Shown: positions 7,818-16,858, counted from the first letter of the stretch. The stretch: DNA of 64,000 bases from Nocardioides aurantiacus (GCF_003752505.1 NZ_RKHO01000001.1:2852001-2916000), one strand, 5' to 3'. The notes: generated by a model not told the origin, from the letters alone. Made by a program: numbers and translations.

Positions 7818-8798
7818 TCAGCCCGCGTGCCCACCGACCACGGGGTTGAGCTCGGAGGCGGCGAGCCCGCCCGGCTCCACGCCGGGGAGGAACTCGCGCC
7901 AGGTGCCGCTGATCAGCGTGGGCGACTCCACGACGCGGGCGCCATCGGCGAAGTAGGTCGTGGCCAGCGCCCGGCGGGGCTGCGTGGTCAGGTTGGGCCC
8001 GGCGGTGTGGAAGCACAGCGCCGAGTGGAACGACACGTCACCGACGGCGAAGGGCTGCGACTCGACCGCGACACCGCGCTCGGCGAAGCGCTCGGCGACG
8101 GCGGCGTCGTAGGACGTGCCGACCTTGTCGAAGGCGAGGTCGGCGACCTGCTCGCGGACGTCGCGCCCCCGGGCGAAGGACAGCGGCCCCATCCGGCCGG
8201 GGATGGCCGACATCGGCATCCACGCGGTGACCGCCTGGACCGTCTGCAGCGGGAAGTGCTCGCCGTCGTGGTGCCACGGCGTGCGGCCGCAGCCGGGCTC
8301 CTTGGACAGGGCGTTGTCGTGGTAGAGCCGTACGCCGGGCTCGCCCAGCAGCGACGCCGCCAGCCCTCCGACGCGCGGCGAGAGCGCGACCGCGCGCATC
8401 AGGTCGTCGTGCAGCCACATCTGCTCCAGTGCCGTGAACCGGCCGGCCACGTCGTCGCCGTGCTCGGCGCGCAGCAGCTCCTCGAGGCGCTCGGCCAGGC
8501 GGCGCACGACGGCCGGCGACAGCACGCCCGGCAGCCGCACGAAGGCGTCGCGGGCGAACGACGCCACGGCCGCGTCCGGCAGGTCGTAGGGCTCGGCGAG
8601 CTCGCGGACCAGCTGCTCGTCGGAGGCCGCCTCGACCTCCGGCAGTCCGGGGCCCTCGACGAGCTCGGTCGGGGCCTGCTCGTTGACGGCGAGCGTGACG
8701 TACCAGTCCCACCAGTCCTGGTCGTCGCCCGCCCAGTCCTGCTCCAGCCCGCCCTCGCGGTTCTGCGCGGGGAGCCGCTCGTTGACGTCGGGGTTCAC
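7818..8798 (-). CDS. Phytanoyl-CoA dioxygenase (PhyH) family oxygenase
   Basis: 326 residues. Fe(II)/2-oxoglutarate enzyme signature: the HxD pair in WHHDGEHFPL, the distal His in SALCFHTAGPN, and a following Arg (RRALATTYF) suited to 2-oxoglutarate binding. Such enzymes hydroxylate or halogenate small molecules. The GTG at 8798 overlaps the stop of the methyltransferase gene upstream (GTGA); a second GTG at 8804 is possible. Coupling to a methyltransferase points to a tailoring pathway rather than phytanate oxidation. Confidence 0.85.
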   Translation of the reverse strand: MNPDVNERLPAQNREGGLEQDWAGDDQDWWDWYVTLAVNEQAPTELVEGPGLPEVEAASDEQLVRELAEPYDLPDAAVASFARDAFVRLPGVLSPAVVRRLAERLEELLRAEHGDDVAGRFTALEQMWLHDDLMRAVALSPRVGGLAASLLGEPGVRLYHDNALSKEPGCGRTPWHHDGEHFPLQTVQAVTAWMPMSAIPGRMGPLSFARGRDVREQVADLAFDKVGTSYDAAVAERFAERGVAVESQPFAVGDVSFHSALCFHTAGPNLTTQPRRALATTYFADGARVVESPTLISGTWREFLPGVEPGGLAASELNPVVGGHAG

Positions 8799-9607
8799 AG
8801 CCACAGCAGTGCCGCCTCGTGCTCGAAGGTGTAGGAGCCGGCAGCGTCGCGGCAGGAGTCGAGGTAGTCGCCGAGCACCGGCGCCGCCTCCATCTCCTCC
8901 AGCGACACCCCGGTGTCGAAGGCGCAGCGTTGCAGGAAGCCCTCCGCGACGGTGCGGTCGCTCGTGCCGGTGCGGTAGCGCACCCGCTGCTCGCGGACGT
9001 CGGCCCCGGCGCCGACGAGGGCGTCGCGGACCTGCTCCGCGGTGGTGTACGGCGTCGCGTCGCGGACGCCGGCGCGGAACGCGTCGTAGAAGGCCAGGTA
9101 GTGCGAGGTGGCGGTGGCCTGTGCGACCAGGCCCAGCCCGCCCGGGGCGATCGCGCCGACGAAGCGCTCCGCGGCGGCGTCCAGCTCGGCCGGGGGCAGG
9201 GCGTAGAGCGCGTGGGTGGCCCAGACGACGTCGTACGCCGTGTGCTCGGGCGCCAGGTCCTGCAGCGTCGTGACCAGCTCGTGGCGCGCGACGAAGGGCG
9301 GCCGGAGCACGCCCCTCGCCTCCTGCACCGAGAACTCCGAGGGGTCGAGCAGGTCGTAGGCGAGGTCGGGCAGCCCGGCCAGGTCGGCGTGGCGCAGCAG
9401 CGCCGTGGGCCACTTGCCGCTGCCGCAGGCGACGTCGAGCAGCGACCAGCCCTCGTGCGCGCGCTCGGCGAGCAACGTGCGCCAGTCGGCGGCCAGCGCG
9501 AGCTGGCGGTAGTCCTCGGTGGCCAACGCGTAGAACGCCTCCATGCCGGTGCGCCCCGCCTCGCTCCAGTGCTCGAGGCTGCGTGCGGCGGTGTCGCCGG
9601 TGGTCAT
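8795..9607 (-). CDS. Class I SAM-dependent methyltransferase
   Basis: 270 residues. Motif I is LLDVACGSGKW (about residues 55-65) followed by the acidic end of beta-2 in YDLLDPSEFS and by VVWATHALYALPP (motif post I/II). First gene of a two-gene coupled unit with the PhyH-type oxygenase. It is divergent from a second methyltransferase gene across a 65-base gap, which must contain both promoters. The methyl acceptor is unknown; context suggests a small natural product or osmolyte. Confidence 0.85.
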   Translation of the reverse strand: MTTGDTAARSLEHWSEAGRTGMEAFYALATEDYRQLALAADWRTLLAERAHEGWSLLDVACGSGKWPTALLRHADLAGLPDLAYDLLDPSEFSVQEARGVLRPPFVARHELVTTLQDLAPEHTAYDVVWATHALYALPPAELDAAAERFVGAIAPGGLGLVAQATATSHYLAFYDAFRAGVRDATPYTTAEQVRDALVGAGADVREQRVRYRTGTSDRTVAEGFLQRCAFDTGVSLEEMEAAPVLGDYLDSCRDAAGSYTFEHEAALLWL

Positions 9608-9672
9608 GGGAGCCCCTCACCCGGTCGCCGGATCGCGGCACCCGTGATGGGCCGCGTGCTTGACTCCCGGAA

Positions 9673-10563
9673 GTGACCAACCTAACCCGGACCCCCTCGC
9701 CGGGACCCGTGCCCCAGGTGCGGCAGGACGACGGGCCCGGTCTCCTGGACGCGCTGCGCGAGGCGCACCGCGGGGCCGGACCGCTCCCGGCGCTGGCCCC
9801 CGACGGGTACGCCCGCGACCACGCCGCCTTCGAGGCCCGCTCCGACCAGCGCGCGCTGATCGCCGACCACCTGTGCTCCCGGCTGGCCGGTCGTCCCAAC
9901 GGCCCGGTCTCGGTGCTGTCGGTGGGCTGCGGCGACGGGGCGCTCGACGTCCGGGTCGCCGCGAGGGCCGTGGCCGCGCGTCCGGCCCGCCCGGTCCGCT
10001 ACGTCGGGGTCGACCCGTGGGCCGGCAGCGCGGATTCCTGGGCCGCGGCGATGGCGGGGCTGCGCTGCGACGCGCTGAGCGCCGAGTCGCAGGTCGCGAC
10101 GTTCGCCGACGCCCGACTGACGGGTCGGTTCGACGTCGTCACCTTCGTGCACTCGATGTACTACGTGCCCGACGTCGCGGCCGCGCTGCGGGCGGCGTAC
10201 GACCTGCTGCGGCCGGGTGGCGAGCTGCTCGTGCTCAGCGGGCCCCGCGGCGTGCTCAACGCGCTCACCGACGTGCTCGCGCCCCCGGTTGCCGGGCACC
10301 GGCAGTGGTTCAGCGAGGACGTCGCCCGCGGGCTCGCCGACGCCGGTCTGCGCCCCGAGCCCACCACCACCCTGGCGGCGCGCCTCGACCTCGTCGGCGC
10401 GAGCGACCGGGTGCTCGACTTCACGGTGCAGGGCCGGCTCACCCCGCGGTTGCGACCGCTGGTGCGGGAGTACCTCGCGGCCGTGGCCCGCACCGACCCG
10501 GCGTACGACGGGCCGCGGGTGCCGCACCCCGTCGACGTCCACCGGGTCGTGCGCGCCGCCTGA
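9673..10563 (+). CDS. Class I SAM-dependent methyltransferase
   Basis: 296 residues with motif I VLSVGCGDGALD, the beta-2 acidic residue in YVGVDPW, FDVVTFVHSMYYVPD (motif II region) and LRPGGELLVLSGP (motif III). The N-terminal helix region before motif I and the HSMYYV stretch recall the histamine-N-methyltransferase-like group, but that is only a resemblance. GTG at 9673 has no strong ribosome site, so leaderless translation is possible. It is divergent from the methyltransferase-oxygenase unit and probably functionally linked with it. Confidence 0.8.
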   Translation: MTNLTRTPSPGPVPQVRQDDGPGLLDALREAHRGAGPLPALAPDGYARDHAAFEARSDQRALIADHLCSRLAGRPNGPVSVLSVGCGDGALDVRVAARAVAARPARPVRYVGVDPWAGSADSWAAAMAGLRCDALSAESQVATFADARLTGRFDVVTFVHSMYYVPDVAAALRAAYDLLRPGGELLVLSGPRGVLNALTDVLAPPVAGHRQWFSEDVARGLADAGLRPEPTTTLAARLDLVGASDRVLDFTVQGRLTPRLRPLVREYLAAVARTDPAYDGPRVPHPVDVHRVVRAA

Positions 10564-10624
10564 ACGGGACCAACGTCACACCGCGCCCTCGTCTCGGCCT
10601 CTCCCGCACCGGGCACGGTGAGGC

Positions 10625-11155
10625 ATGAGCAACGACAACGCCGCACAGGCACGCGAAGGACTGCTGGACAGCGTCAAGGGCAAGGCCAAGGAAGTGGCCG
10701 GAGCCGTGACCGGGAAGGACGAGCTGGTCGAGGAGGGCCAGCTCCAGCAGGCCGAGGCGGCCAACCGCAAGCAGGCCGTTGCCGACGAGGCCGTCGCGGA
10801 CGCCAAGCGCGAGGAGGCCTCGCAGGAGCTCCGCGAGACCAGCCGCGAGGCGGCCCGCGAGCAGGGCGAGGCCCAGAAGGACGCCGCCAAGGCGGAGTCC
10901 CAGGTCGAGGACCGCCGCGAGGGCGAGCACGCCGACGCCGAGCGCACCGCCGCGCAGCTCGCCGCCGCCGAGCGCGCCCAGGCCGAGCGCGACGCCGAGC
11001 AGCTCGCCGAGAAGAACCTGCAGGACGCGGAGCGCGAGGTGCGCTCCGCCGACGCCACCGAGCAGCAGGCCGCTGCCGAGAAGGCGCGCCTCGAGCGCGA
11101 GGCCGCCCAGGCCGACGTACAGGCCGCGCAGCTGCGCGCCGACACCGAGAAGTGA
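10625..11155 (+). CDS. CsbD-like domain plus coiled-coil protein
   Basis: 176 residues. The N-terminal SVKGKAKEVAGAVTGKDEL stretch (about residues 16-34) is the CsbD signature seen in general-stress proteins. The rest is an Ala/Glu/Arg-rich coiled coil with almost no aromatic residues. It is followed after 11 bases by another coiled-coil gene, forming a two-gene operon. CsbD proteins are induced by stress sigma factors in other bacteria, but their molecular role is unknown. Confidence 0.85.
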   Translation: MSNDNAAQAREGLLDSVKGKAKEVAGAVTGKDELVEEGQLQQAEAANRKQAVADEAVADAKREEASQELRETSREAAREQGEAQKDAAKAESQVEDRREGEHADAERTAAQLAAAERAQAERDAEQLAEKNLQDAEREVRSADATEQQAAAEKARLEREAAQADVQAAQLRADTEK

Positions 11156-11166
11156 GGACCCACCCC

Positions 11167-11814
11167 ATGATCAAGACCCTGATCGCCCTGCCCTACGAGA
11201 TCGCCCGCTTCCCCCTGACGGTCGTCGACCGTCGGCTCAGCAGCCGGGTCGCCGACGACGCCCCCGCGCGTCTCGGCTTCGACCGCGTCGTCGGCTCCAC
11301 CGACAAGCTGGCCGGCACGCTGCTCTTCAACGAGCAGCTGACCCAGCGCGGCACCGAGCGCCTGGAGCGCTCGGCCAAGCTCGCGACCGCCACCCAGCTC
11401 GAGGCCGAGGCCGCCGAGCGTCGCCGCGAGGCCTCCAAGAAGTCCGCCGCCGCGCGCCGCAAGGCCGCCAAGCAGCGCGAGCAGGCCCAGGACAAGGCCG
11501 CCTCCGGACTGCAGGAGGCCGACGTCGCCGAGGCCAAGGGCAAGGCCGAGGCCGAGAAGAAGGCCGCGCAGGTCGCCGCCGACAAGAAGGCCGCTGCCGA
11601 CAAGAAGGCGCAGGCCCGCAAGGACGCCGTCGAGAAGCAGAAGGCCGCGGAGCAGAAGCGCGCCGAGGACAAGAAGGCCGCCGCCCAGCGCGAGGCCAAG
11701 GCGGAGCTCGACGACGCGAAGGCGTCGAAGAAGGCCGCCGACGACGCCCGCGCCGACGCCGAGCGCCTCGAGCAGCTCACCGAGACCAAGAAGCAGGCGC
11801 GCAAGGACAGCTGA
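11167..11814 (+). CDS. Lys/Ala-rich coiled-coil protein
   Basis: 215 residues. A short N-terminal globular or amphipathic part (MIKTLIALPYEIARFPLTVVDRR) is followed by an extended Lys/Ala/Glu heptad region from about residue 75. The low-complexity tail often causes misannotation as translation initiation factor IF-2; there is no GTPase domain here. Second gene of the CsbD operon, so a stress or envelope-associated structural role is inferred from context. ATG at 11167 follows GAGGACCCACCCC. Confidence 0.8.
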   Translation: MIKTLIALPYEIARFPLTVVDRRLSSRVADDAPARLGFDRVVGSTDKLAGTLLFNEQLTQRGTERLERSAKLATATQLEAEAAERRREASKKSAAARRKAAKQREQAQDKAASGLQEADVAEAKGKAEAEKKAAQVAADKKAAADKKAQARKDAVEKQKAAEQKRAEDKKAAAQREAKAELDDAKASKKAADDARADAERLEQLTETKKQARKDS

Positions 11815-11838
11815 CCCGCTGACCTCCCGCTACGCCGG

Positions 11839-11866
11839 CAGCCCGTGACCTGGTGGTCACGGGCTG
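11839..11866. terminator. Perfect 12-bp hairpin between convergent genes
   Basis: CAGCCCGTGACC (11839-11850) pairs perfectly with GGTCACGGGCTG (11855-11866) around the loop TGGT. It lies 25 bases after the coiled-coil gene and 17 bases before the end of the opposing AMIN-like gene, so it probably terminates transcription from both sides. It lacks a T-tract. Confidence 0.8.
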
Positions 11867-11882
11867 CTGTCGTCCGGGCAGG

Positions 11883-12761
11883 TCAGGGTTCGAGGCACTC
11901 CGGGATGGAGTCGCGACGGCCGGTGGGGGTCTCGGTCTGGCCCGCGGGGTCGTAGATCTTGACCCAGTCGACCGTCGGGAACTGCCTCAAGGTGGGGGCG
12001 ATCTCACCTGCCACCGACACCGTCGACCCGCCGCTGCTGCACCCGCCCGTCAGCCGGACCCGGGCCACCTGGTCGGCGATCCGGAGGTCCCGGAAGCTCG
12101 TCGCGCCGGAGCGGAGCAGCTCCAGCCCGTCCGCCTTCTCCCCCGGCAGCGGCCCGGCGAAGAGCCGGTCCATGACACCCACGGCCGGCGTCCGGACGGG
12201 CACCGGACGCAGTCGTGCGCTGAAGTAAGGACGACGGCCCTCCGCGTAGTTGTCGCGGTCCAGGAAGTAGACCTTGCGCTGCACCGTCGGGAAGGCCGCT
12301 GCGACGTCGACCACGACCCGGCTCGGGTGGCGCAGCGTCGTGACCCGGACGGGCGTGCGCCGGGCGAGGCCGATGCCGTACGTCGTCACCGCCTCGAAGT
12401 CGCCGGCACGCACCGTGGTCATGATGTTGGGCAGGGCGAACGCCTTGCGCACCGCCGCCGTGGGGCCGTCCGCGTCGTGGGCCTGCGCCGGCTCGAACCG
12501 CACGCTGAGGACCGCGCGGCCGGCGATCCGCACCGGCTCACCCGACCCGTCGGCGGTCAGCGAGTCGACGTACCTCACCTGCCGGCTGGTGGGGAGCCCT
12601 CCGCGGAACTCGTAGACGATCCGGTCGAAGCCCGGGTGGTGCGCGGCGCGGATGGCGACGAGCGTCGGTGTGGGCGGCGGTGCGGCAGTCGTGGCCGGGA
12701 CGGTCACGACGCCGACCAGGACGACGAGCAGGAACACGCAGCCGCGAAGCAGGAGACGCAT
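11883..12761 (-). CDS. Secreted AMIN-like / GerMN domain protein
   Basis: 292 residues. A signal peptide occupies residues 1-27 (Arg/Leu-rich start, then VPATTAA). Residues ~33-155 fit an AMIN-like beta-sandwich: FDRIVYEFRGGLP early, and HPSRVVVDVA at its end. Residues ~163-275 fit a GerMN (sporulation/germination GerM-type) domain: KVYFLDRDN, VMDRLFAGPLPGEKADGLEL, and the closing LRQFPTVDWVKIYD. Such pairs bind the cell wall or participate in peptidoglycan-associated functions. A lone gene followed by a terminator. Confidence 0.8.
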   Translation of the reverse strand: MRLLLRGCVFLLVVLVGVVTVPATTAAPPPTPTLVAIRAAHHPGFDRIVYEFRGGLPTSRQVRYVDSLTADGSGEPVRIAGRAVLSVRFEPAQAHDADGPTAAVRKAFALPNIMTTVRAGDFEAVTTYGIGLARRTPVRVTTLRHPSRVVVDVAAAFPTVQRKVYFLDRDNYAEGRRPYFSARLRPVPVRTPAVGVMDRLFAGPLPGEKADGLELLRSGATSFRDLRIADQVARVRLTGGCSSGGSTVSVAGEIAPTLRQFPTVDWVKIYDPAGQTETPTGRRDSIPECLEP

Positions 12762-12914
12762 GGGGCACCACCGGTGAGAGTGAGGGTGAGCTGACTCCTC
12801 ACCATGGGTCCCGGGCGGCGTCCGGCGTAGGGCAGGACGTCCACACCCCAGGGGTCCTCCGACCCGCCGACCTCGCGCAGACGCGGGTGGAGGTGCTGCG
12901 GGCCTGAGCCCGCC

Positions 12915-13934
12915 TCAGCGCCAGCCGAGCTCCGGCGCGACGTACCGCACGACGCTGTCCAGCAGGTGCGCGTTGTAGTCGACGCCGAGCTGGTTGGGGA
13001 TCGTCAGCAGCAGCGTGTCCGCGGCCGCGACCGCCTCGTCCTCGGCCAGGTCCCGGACGAGCTGGTCGACCTCCCCGGCGTAGGTCTTGCCGAAGCGGGC
13101 CAGGCCACCCTCGAGGTGCCCGACCTGGTCCTCGCTGCGCGTCTGGGCGCCGAAGTAGGCGTGGTCGGTGGCGTCCACGATCGGGAAGATGCTGCGGCTG
13201 ACCGAGACCCGCGGCTCGCGCTCGTGCCCGGCCGCGCGCCACGCCTCCCGGAAGAGGTGGATCTGCTCGGCCTGAAGCTGGTGGAACGGCACCCCGGCGT
13301 CCTCGGTGAGGAGCGTCGAGCTCATCAGGTTCATCCCCTGCTCACCGGCCCAGACGGCGGTCTTGCGGCTGCCCGCGCCCCACCAGATGCGGTCGCGGAG
13401 ACCGGGCGACTGCGGCTCGATGCCGAGCAACCCGGGCGGGTTGGGGAACATCGGTCGCGGATTGGGCTGCGCGAAGCGCTTGCCGTCGATCGCCTCGAGG
13501 AACACCCGGGTGTGCTCGCGCGCCATGCCGGCGTGGTCGTTGCCCTCGCCCGGGTCGTGGCCGAAGTACTTGAAGCCCTCGACCACCTGCTCCGGTGACC
13601 CCCGGCTCACGCCGAGCTGCAACCGACCGCCGGCGATCAGGTCGGCGGCCCCGGCGTCCTCGGCCATGTAGAGCGGGTTCTCGTAGCGCATGTCGATCAC
13701 GCCCGTGCCGAGCTCGATCCGGCTGGTCCGCGCGCCCGCTGCGGCGAGGAGCGGGAACGGCGACGCGAGCTGCCGGGCGAAGTGGTGCACCCGGAAGTAG
13801 GCGCCGTCCGCGCCCACCTCCTCGGCCGCCACCGCGAGCTCGATCGACTGCAGCAGCACGTCGGAGGCCGAGCGCACGTGCGAGTGCGGCGAGGGGTTCC
13901 AGTGGCCGAACGACAGGAAGCCGATGTTCTTCAT
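12915..13934 (-). CDS. LLM class flavin-dependent oxidoreductase
   Basis: 339 residues, luciferase-like TIM barrel. Typical family features are visible: the N-terminal GFLSFGHWNPS, GADGAYFRVHHFARQ, RIELGTGVIDMRYENPLYMAEDAGAADLI (barrel strands 3-4) and LQLGVSRGSPEQV. These enzymes use FMNH2 or F420 to oxidise small molecules; cofactor choice cannot be settled here. It ends about 60 bases upstream of the ABM-domain gene's stop, which lies on the same strand, so the two may be cotranscribed. Confidence 0.88.
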   Translation of the reverse strand: MKNIGFLSFGHWNPSPHSHVRSASDVLLQSIELAVAAEEVGADGAYFRVHHFARQLASPFPLLAAAGARTSRIELGTGVIDMRYENPLYMAEDAGAADLIAGGRLQLGVSRGSPEQVVEGFKYFGHDPGEGNDHAGMAREHTRVFLEAIDGKRFAQPNPRPMFPNPPGLLGIEPQSPGLRDRIWWGAGSRKTAVWAGEQGMNLMSSTLLTEDAGVPFHQLQAEQIHLFREAWRAAGHEREPRVSVSRSIFPIVDATDHAYFGAQTRSEDQVGHLEGGLARFGKTYAGEVDQLVRDLAEDEAVAAADTLLLTIPNQLGVDYNAHLLDSVVRYVAPELGWR

Positions 13935-13995
13935 GTCCTCGCAACCGTCGCCGGTCGCCCCTTCTTCCCCCGACGTGCGAGCGCCGCCGTCCGGC

Positions 13996-14316
13996 TCAGA
14001 ACTCCGACATCTTGTCCCAGCCGTCGCGGTCCGCGGCGTCGATGTACATGATGTCGGGACGCTCGGCGATGTACTGCTTGGCGTCGCCGTCCACCCCCTG
14101 CTGGAAGTGGTCGGAGGCGACGTGGGCCTCGCCGGCGGCCGCGTCGTCGAAGGCCTCGATCGTCAGGATCGTGTCGGGGTCGTCGACGCTGCGGTAGTGC
14201 TCGTAGAACTTGTTGCCCGGCTCGGCGCGCGTGGCGTCGGTGTAGGCCTGGCTCGCCGCGAGGTAGGCGTCCGCGGTGCCGGGCTTCAGCTTCTTCTTGA
14301 CGGTGATGTAGATCAA
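13996..14316 (-). CDS. ABM (antibiotic biosynthesis monooxygenase) superfamily protein, TTG start
   Basis: 106 residues with a ferredoxin-like fold pattern: the strand IYITVKKKLKPG, the helix with NKFYEHYRSVDDPD (sequence xEPGNKFYE is common in ABM proteins), and DTILTIEAFDDAAAGEAHVASDHFQQ with the terminal His. TTG at 14316 is chosen because GAGGAG sits 7-8 bases upstream and the next Met would delete the first strand. Predicted quinol-type monooxygenase or stress protein. Lies upstream of the LLM oxidoreductase on the same strand. Confidence 0.8.
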   Translation of the reverse strand: MIYITVKKKLKPGTADAYLAASQAYTDATRAEPGNKFYEHYRSVDDPDTILTIEAFDDAAAGEAHVASDHFQQGVDGDAKQYIAERPDIMYIDAADRDGWDKMSEF

Positions 14317-14530
14317 CGCGTTCTCCTCGGTCGGGTGCGTGGGCGGGTCCGGTCGCACCCGCTGCGACCCGCACTCTCGCACGCCCGCGGGCCGCGCCGC
14401 CGGGCCCGGCGCCGGGGCCGGCGCGCTCGCCAGGCTCCTCCCCCGAGCGTGGCCGTGTAGAAAGGCCCGCATCCCCGCTCACCCAGCGCACCTGGGAGCG
14501 ACGTCCCCGACGCCGAGGAACGGAACACCC

Positions 14531-15898
14531 ATGGAGATCGTGCACTCGGGCATCGCCATCCTGGCGGCGATCCTGCTCATCATCCGGTTCAAGGTCGACC
14601 CGGTCATCTCGCTGCTGCTGGCCTGCGTCTACCTCGGGCTCGCCACCGGGCTGGGCGCCACCGGCACCGTCGAGGAGATCACCAGCGGGTTCGGCGACAT
14701 CATGGCCGAGGTCGGCCTGCTGATCGGCTTCGGCGTGCTGATCGGCGCGCTGCTGCACGCGATGGGCACCTTCAGCGACCTTGTCGCGATCCTCGCCCGC
14801 CGGGTGGGCGGCAAGCTGCCGTACGCCATGGCGGGCACCCTCGCGGTGATCTTCCCGTCGATCTACGTCGACGTGCAGGTGGTGCTCGCCGCGCCCATGG
14901 CCAAGGAGTCGGCGCCGGCCGTCGACAAGCGCCACGGGCTGCCGTGGCTGGCGGGCGCGATGGGCATCGGGATCTTCTCCGGCTACGTCTTCGTCGTGCC
15001 CGGTCTCGCGGCGGTCGCCATCGCCGGCCTGCTCGACGTCCCGCTCGGGACCTACCTGCTCTACGGCCTGCCGATCGGGCTCGCCACGGCGCTGATCACG
15101 ACGTTCCTGTTCCGGCTGCTGCTGGCCCGGGGCCTGTGGAACGACGAGACCGACTACGACCAGGACGTCGTGCTCGAGGACGGCCGGCCGCGCGACGAGT
15201 CCGAGGAGGTGCCGGTGGTCCAGGGGGCGTCGAGGCTGCCCCTCGGCGTACGGCTGCTGCCGATCCTGGTGCCGCTCGTGCTCATCGCCACCGGCGCGAT
15301 CCTGGGGCTGGCCGAGGTCTCGAACCCCGTCGTCACCTTCCTCGGCGACGCCAACATCGCGCTGTTCGTCGGGCTGCTGATCGCCTTCTTCCTGGTCCGG
15401 CCCTCCGCAGGCGCGGACGGGGTCGGCAAGGTCCTCACCGCGGGCTTCCACACGACCGGCGAGATCCTGCTGGTCACCGGTGTGGGCGGCTCGCTCGGCG
15501 CCGTGATCGCCGCGAGCGGCATGGACAAGACGCTCGAGGGTCTCTTCAGCGCCGACGAGAGCGCCCCGGTCGTGGTCAGCATCCTGCTGGCCTGGCTGAT
15601 CGCCGCCGTGCTGCACTTCGCCATCGGCTCGGTCTCCGTCGGCGCCATCACCGCCGCCGGGATCATCTCCCCCATCGTCGGGTCGCTGGGGGTGGACCCG
15701 GTCGTGATCGCGCTGTCGATCGCCTCGGGCGCGATGTTCGCGCTCCACGTCAACAGCAACTTCTTCTGGATGTTCACGACCCTGCTCGACCTGTCGACCA
15801 AGGGCAGCCTGAAGACGCTGACCCTGGCGACGTCGCTCGGCGCGGTCGTCTCGCTGCCGCTCGTCCTGGTGGCCAGCGCGGTCGCCGCGGCCACCTGA
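14531..15898 (+). CDS. GntP-family permease (gluconate/organic acid:H+ symporter)
   Basis: 455 residues, about 12 membrane helices with a hydrophilic acidic loop near residues 215-235 (DVVLEDGRPRDESEEVP). The opening hydrophobic helix, IRFKVDPVISLLLACVYLG, GFGVLIGALLHAMG, AVIFPSIYVDVQVVLAAPMA and the C-terminal HVNSNFFWMF (typically conserved in GntP proteins) support the call. Likely imports gluconate or a related sugar acid; substrate not resolvable. ATG at 14531 follows GAGGAACGG. A methyltransferase gene follows 28 bases downstream. Confidence 0.88.
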   Translation: MEIVHSGIAILAAILLIIRFKVDPVISLLLACVYLGLATGLGATGTVEEITSGFGDIMAEVGLLIGFGVLIGALLHAMGTFSDLVAILARRVGGKLPYAMAGTLAVIFPSIYVDVQVVLAAPMAKESAPAVDKRHGLPWLAGAMGIGIFSGYVFVVPGLAAVAIAGLLDVPLGTYLLYGLPIGLATALITTFLFRLLLARGLWNDETDYDQDVVLEDGRPRDESEEVPVVQGASRLPLGVRLLPILVPLVLIATGAILGLAEVSNPVVTFLGDANIALFVGLLIAFFLVRPSAGADGVGKVLTAGFHTTGEILLVTGVGGSLGAVIAASGMDKTLEGLFSADESAPVVVSILLAWLIAAVLHFAIGSVSVGAITAAGIISPIVGSLGVDPVVIALSIASGAMFALHVNSNFFWMFTTLLDLSTKGSLKTLTLATSLGAVVSLPLVLVASAVAAAT

Positions 15899-15926
15899 GG
15901 TCGCCCGTCGTGAGGGTGGCCGGAGC

Positions 15927-16541
15927 ATGACCCGGGCCGAGGTCGCCGCGGCGTACGACGCCCGGGCGGAGGAGTACGTCGAGAAGCTCGGCTCGCTCTC
16001 GCAGATGGCGCCGCAGGACCGGTCGACGATCGCGACCTGGCGCGACGCCACCACCGGTCGGCTCCTCGACGCCGGCTCCGGTCCCGGTCACTGGACCGAC
16101 GTGCTGTCCGACGGTGGCCGACGCGAGGTGCTGGGTGTCGACGGGACGCCCCGCTTCGCGGCGTCCGCCCGGCAGCGCTTCCCCCACCTCCACCTCGCCG
16201 TCGCCGACCTCGCCGCCCTGCCCGTCGCCACCGCGTCGGTCGGCGGTGTCCTCGCGTGGTTCTCGGTCATCCACACCCCGCCGGCCAGCGTGCCGGCGAC
16301 CCTGTCCGAGCTCGCCCGCGTCCTCGCCCCGGGCGGATCGCTGCTGCTGGGCTTCTTCGACGGCGAGGCCGGCGTGCCCTTCGAGCACACGGTGTTGACC
16401 GCCTACCACTGGTCGGCCGACGCCCTCGGCGTACTGCTGGCGGAGGCGGGGTTCGTCGTCGAGCGGACTGCGAGTCGTCAGGATCCGGGGGCGCGGCGGC
16501 AGGGTGAGCTGGTGGCGAGGCGTGCTTCGTCTGGCTCGTGA
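15927..16541 (+). CDS. Class I SAM-dependent methyltransferase
   Basis: 204 residues. VAAAYDARAEEYVEKLG opens the protein (typical of small Methyltransf_11/25 members), motif I is LLDAGSGPGHWTD, motif II lies in VGGVLAWFSVIHTPP, and LAPGGSLLLGFFDGE is motif III. Closely follows the permease gene and is probably transcribed with it. Its 3' end marks the last clearly core-like base composition before the accessory island, and it abuts the truncated VOC remnant on the other strand. Confidence 0.85.
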   Translation: MTRAEVAAAYDARAEEYVEKLGSLSQMAPQDRSTIATWRDATTGRLLDAGSGPGHWTDVLSDGGRREVLGVDGTPRFAASARQRFPHLHLAVADLAALPVATASVGGVLAWFSVIHTPPASVPATLSELARVLAPGGSLLLGFFDGEAGVPFEHTVLTAYHWSADALGVLLAEAGFVVERTASRQDPGARRQGELVARRASSGS

Positions 16542-16554
16542 TGGAACGGCAGCA

Positions 16555-16713
16555 CATCTCACGGCTCCCCAGCATCAGGTAGTGCTCCGGCGCGATCGCG
16601 AAGCACGAGACGTTGTGGTCGGACATCTCGGGATTCAGCGTCCAGCCGAGGGTGGTGTACGAGGCGGTCGCGCGCTCGATGCTCTCGACAGGGCAGGTGA
16701 CGAAGAGGCTCAT
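16555..16713 (-). pseudogene. Truncated VOC-family (PhnB/glyoxalase-like) gene
   Basis: From ATG at 16713 the frame reads MSLFVTCPVESIERATASY, then TLGWTLNPEMSDHN and ALAPEHYLMLGSREM-like residues (the sequence has AIAPEHYLMLGSREM), which match the first ~53 residues of PhnB-type VOC proteins. After about 16555 homology ends and the frame runs into the antisense of the neighbouring methyltransferase. The C-terminal half, normally another ~75 residues, is missing. The break is within 15 bases of the methyltransferase stop, consistent with a deletion or insertion junction. Confidence 0.7.
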
Positions 16714-16858
16714 GGGAGAGCGACACATGCAAGGAGCAGTGCAACGTGGGTGGACAAGGCTGGCCCTGCCCGACGTCGCGCAGCACCGAGCTACACGTTG
16801 ATCCGACCGGACGGGTGCTCCTCCAGGCACTGCTCGCCCCGACCGCTCGGGGGCCCCG

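Noticed and set aside
11167-11814. Translation initiation factor IF-2
   Set aside because: Only the Lys/Ala-rich low-complexity region resembles IF-2; no GTP-binding motif is present.
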